7,656 nt of DNA from Accumulibacter sp. (GTDB lineage Bacteria; Pseudomonadota; Gammaproteobacteria; Burkholderiales; Rhodocyclaceae): positions 1-7,656 of the forward strand of contig JAISNE010000191.1 in the NCBI GenBank assembly GCA_031276375.1. The letters run 5' to 3'. Of this stretch, positions 6,109 to 7,656 are shown piece by piece. The first letter of the stretch is position 1, and each line of letters opens with the position of its first letter. Below the pieces are notes generated by a model. That model was not told the origin of the DNA. It worked only from the letters and a program-made list of their open reading frames with translations, and did not search any database. The translations under genes were made by a program, and so were the position numbers.

Positions 6109-7581
6109 TCAGACGTTGTAGGTCGAAGACGCCGTCGTGCCGCCCTTGCCGGTCCAGTTGGTGTGGAAGAACTGGCCGCGCGGGCGGTCGATGCGTTCGT
6201 AGGTATGGGCGCCGAAATAGTCGCGCTGCGCCTGCAGCAGGTTGGCCGGCAGCACGGCGCTGCGGTACTGGTCGAAGAAGGCCAGCGCGGTGGCGAACGC
6301 CGGCACCGGAATGCCTTTTTGCGCCGCGGCGGCCACCACGTTGCGCCAGCCCGCCTGCGCCTTGCCGATCTCGTCCCGGAAGTAGTCGTCGAGCAGGAGA
6401 TTGGACAGCGCCGGGTTGCGGTCGAACGCCGCCTTGATCTCGCCCAGGAAACGCGAGCGGATGATGCAGCCGCCCCGCCACATCAGCGCGATCCCGCCGT
6501 AGTTGAGATTCCAGCCGTATTCCCCGGCCGCCGCCCGCATCAGCATGTAGCCTTGCGCGTAGCTGACGATCTTGGAAGCGTAGAGCGCGCTGCGGATGTC
6601 GGCGATGAAAGCCTGTTTTCGCGCCGGATCGGCGGCGACTTCGGCGAGCGCCGGATCCGGCCCGGCGAGCCTGACCGACGCCTCGACGCGCTCGTTCTTC
6701 AGCGCCGACACGCAGCGCGAATAGACGGCCTCGGCCATCAGGGTGATCGGAATGCCGAGGTCCTGCGAATTGATTACCGTCCACTTGCCGGTGCCTTTCT
6801 GGCCGGCGGTGTCGAGAATCTTGTCCACCAGCGGCAGCCCGTCGTCGTCCTTCCGGGCCAGGATGTCGCGGGTAATCTCGATCAGGTAGCTGTCTAGCTC
6901 GCCGGCGTTCCATTCCCTGAACACTTCGTGCATTTCGCCGGCGCTCATGCCCAGGCCAGTCTTCATGATGTTGTAGGCTTCGCAGATGAGCTGCATGTCG
7001 CCGTACTCGATGCCGTTATGCACCATCTTGACGTAATGCCCGGCGCCCATTTCGCCGACCCATTCGCAACAGGGGACATTCCCCTCGGCCTTGGCGGAAA
7101 TGGCCTGGAAGATGTCCTTCACGAACGGCCAGGCCGCCGGCGAGCCGCCGGGCATGATGCTCGGGCCGTGCCGGGCGCCCTCCTCGCCGCCGGAAACGCC
7201 GGTGCCGATGTAGAGCAGCCCCTTGCTTTCGACGTATTTCTGCCGGCGGTTGGTGTCTTCGAACAGCGAATTGCCGCCGTCGATGATGATGTCGCCCGCC
7301 TCCAGATGCGGGATCAACTGATCGATGAACTCATCGACCGGATGACCGGCCTTGACCAGCATCATCACCCGCCGCGGCCTTTTGAGCAGGGCCACCATTT
7401 CCGAGACGGAATGCGCGCCGAGCACGCGGGTTCCCTTGGCCTCGTTGCCGAGAAATTGATCGACCTTGTCGGTCGAACGGTTGTACGCGACCACGGTAAA
7501 ACCGTGGTCGTTCATGTTCAGGATCAGATTCTGACCCATCACGGCCAGGCCGATCAGGGCAATATCCGCACGAGGTTCCAT
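6109..7581 (-). CDS. gnd: 6-phosphogluconate dehydrogenase, decarboxylating
   Basis: The enzyme oxidises and decarboxylates 6-phosphogluconate to ribulose 5-phosphate with reduction of NADP, in the oxidative pentose phosphate pathway in the cytoplasm. The 490-residue product is the long form. The nucleotide-binding start is IGLAVMGQNL (10-19), and NRS (34-36) follows strand two, the arginine/serine pattern typical of NADP binding. Further family motifs are DGGNSLFEDTNRR (101-113), GTGVSGGEEGARHGPSIMPGG (126-146) and YVKMVHNGIEYGDMQ (183-197), with the catalytic Lys185 and Glu192 expected for this family and His188/Asn189 between them. QKGTGKWT (261-268) and the C-terminal HTNWTGKGG tail (473-481) that closes over the partner subunit's active site are intact. 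The start is supported by GGAG (complement of 7588-7591) 6 bases before the ATG. It is the first gene of a two-gene minus-strand operon. Confidence 0.96.
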   Translation of the reverse strand: MEPRADIALIGLAVMGQNLILNMNDHGFTVVAYNRSTDKVDQFLGNEAKGTRVLGAHSVSEMVALLKRPRRVMMLVKAGHPVDEFIDQLIPHLEAGDIIIDGGNSLFEDTNRRQKYVESKGLLYIGTGVSGGEEGARHGPSIMPGGSPAAWPFVKDIFQAISAKAEGNVPCCEWVGEMGAGHYVKMVHNGIEYGDMQLICEAYNIMKTGLGMSAGEMHEVFREWNAGELDSYLIEITRDILARKDDDGLPLVDKILDTAGQKGTGKWTVINSQDLGIPITLMAEAVYSRCVSALKNERVEASVRLAGPDPALAEVAADPARKQAFIADIRSALYASKIVSYAQGYMLMRAAAGEYGWNLNYGGIALMWRGGCIIRSRFLGEIKAAFDRNPALSNLLLDDYFRDEIGKAQAGWRNVVAAAAQKGIPVPAFATALAFFDQYRSAVLPANLLQAQRDYFGAHTYERIDRPRGQFFHTNWTGKGGTTASSTYNV

Positions 7582-7587
7582 CGCATT

Positions 7588-7591
7588 CTCC
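7588..7591 (-). promoter_or_regulatory. Ribosome-binding site of gnd
   Basis: On the minus strand CTGGAGAATGCGATG places GGAG 6 bases before the gnd ATG at 7581. The ATG inside GAATGC is in another frame and too close to the GGAG to be a useful start, which supports the chosen start. Confidence 0.65.
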
Positions 7592-7620
7592 AGGAGTGAT
7601 TTCAGGTTTTCGAGCCTTCT

Positions 7621-7636
7621 ATTCTATCCGATCGGA
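7621..7636 (-). promoter_or_regulatory. Candidate gnd promoter -10 with overlapping palindrome
   Basis: On the minus strand TAGAAT (complement of 7621-7626) matches five of six bases of the sigma-70 -10 box and lies 40 bases before the gnd ATG. The perfect ten-base palindrome TCCGATCGGA (7627-7636) directly abuts it, inside the spacer, where a repressor or activator could act. No -35 match is seen at 16-18 bases spacing (GGCGCG at 17). The promoter call is therefore tentative, and the operator idea is an inference from position alone. Confidence 0.35.
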
Positions 7637-7656
7637 AAACCGCCGCGCCGGTCATG

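Noticed and set aside
5238..6437. 399-residue open frame on the plus strand opposite the dehydrogenase and gnd
   Set aside because: It is an antisense shadow spanning the boundary of two well supported genes, with His/Arg/Ala-rich composition and no recognisable domain.

Overview
The window looks like a stretch of chromosome from a high-GC betaproteobacterium. The main reasons are a Bug-type (TctC) periplasmic binding protein with its tripartite tricarboxylate transporter (TTT) membrane partners, which are very expanded in Burkholderiales, Rhodocyclales and relatives, together with strong GC bias at third codon positions. The taxon is inferred from family distribution and not proven by any marker gene.

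Layout: positions 55-4831 carry a plus-strand cluster tctC - tctB - tctA - (29-codon leader ORF) - garD. Positions 5127-7581 carry a minus-strand pair transcribed leftwards: gnd (6-phosphogluconate dehydrogenase) followed 16 nt later by a D-isomer-specific 2-hydroxyacid dehydrogenase. The two groups converge on an approximately 295-nt gap (4832-5126). That gap holds the degraded C-terminal end of an IS110-family transposase and possibly a second protein fragment read in the opposite direction.

How it fits together: the TTT system would capture an organic diacid in the periplasm (TctC) and import it through TctA/TctB. GarD would dehydrate galactarate in the cytoplasm to 5-dehydro-4-deoxy-D-glucarate. 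The simplest reading is a sugar-diacid (galactarate/glucarate-like) uptake-and-dehydration operon. It uses a binding-protein-dependent carrier where enteric bacteria use an MFS permease. The aldolase, reductase and kinase that follow GarD in enterics are not in the window. The gnd/dehydrogenase pair supplies NADPH and ribulose-5-phosphate and an unassigned 2-hydroxy/2-oxo acid interconversion; any link to galactarate use is inferred from proximity only.

I see no CRISPR, phage, tRNA/rRNA, toxin or defence system. The least ordinary parts are the small ORF with a strong ribosome-binding site that is ATGA-coupled to garD, the stem-loop between tctC and tctB, and the mobile-element relic at the convergent junction. 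No convincing new biological system was found.
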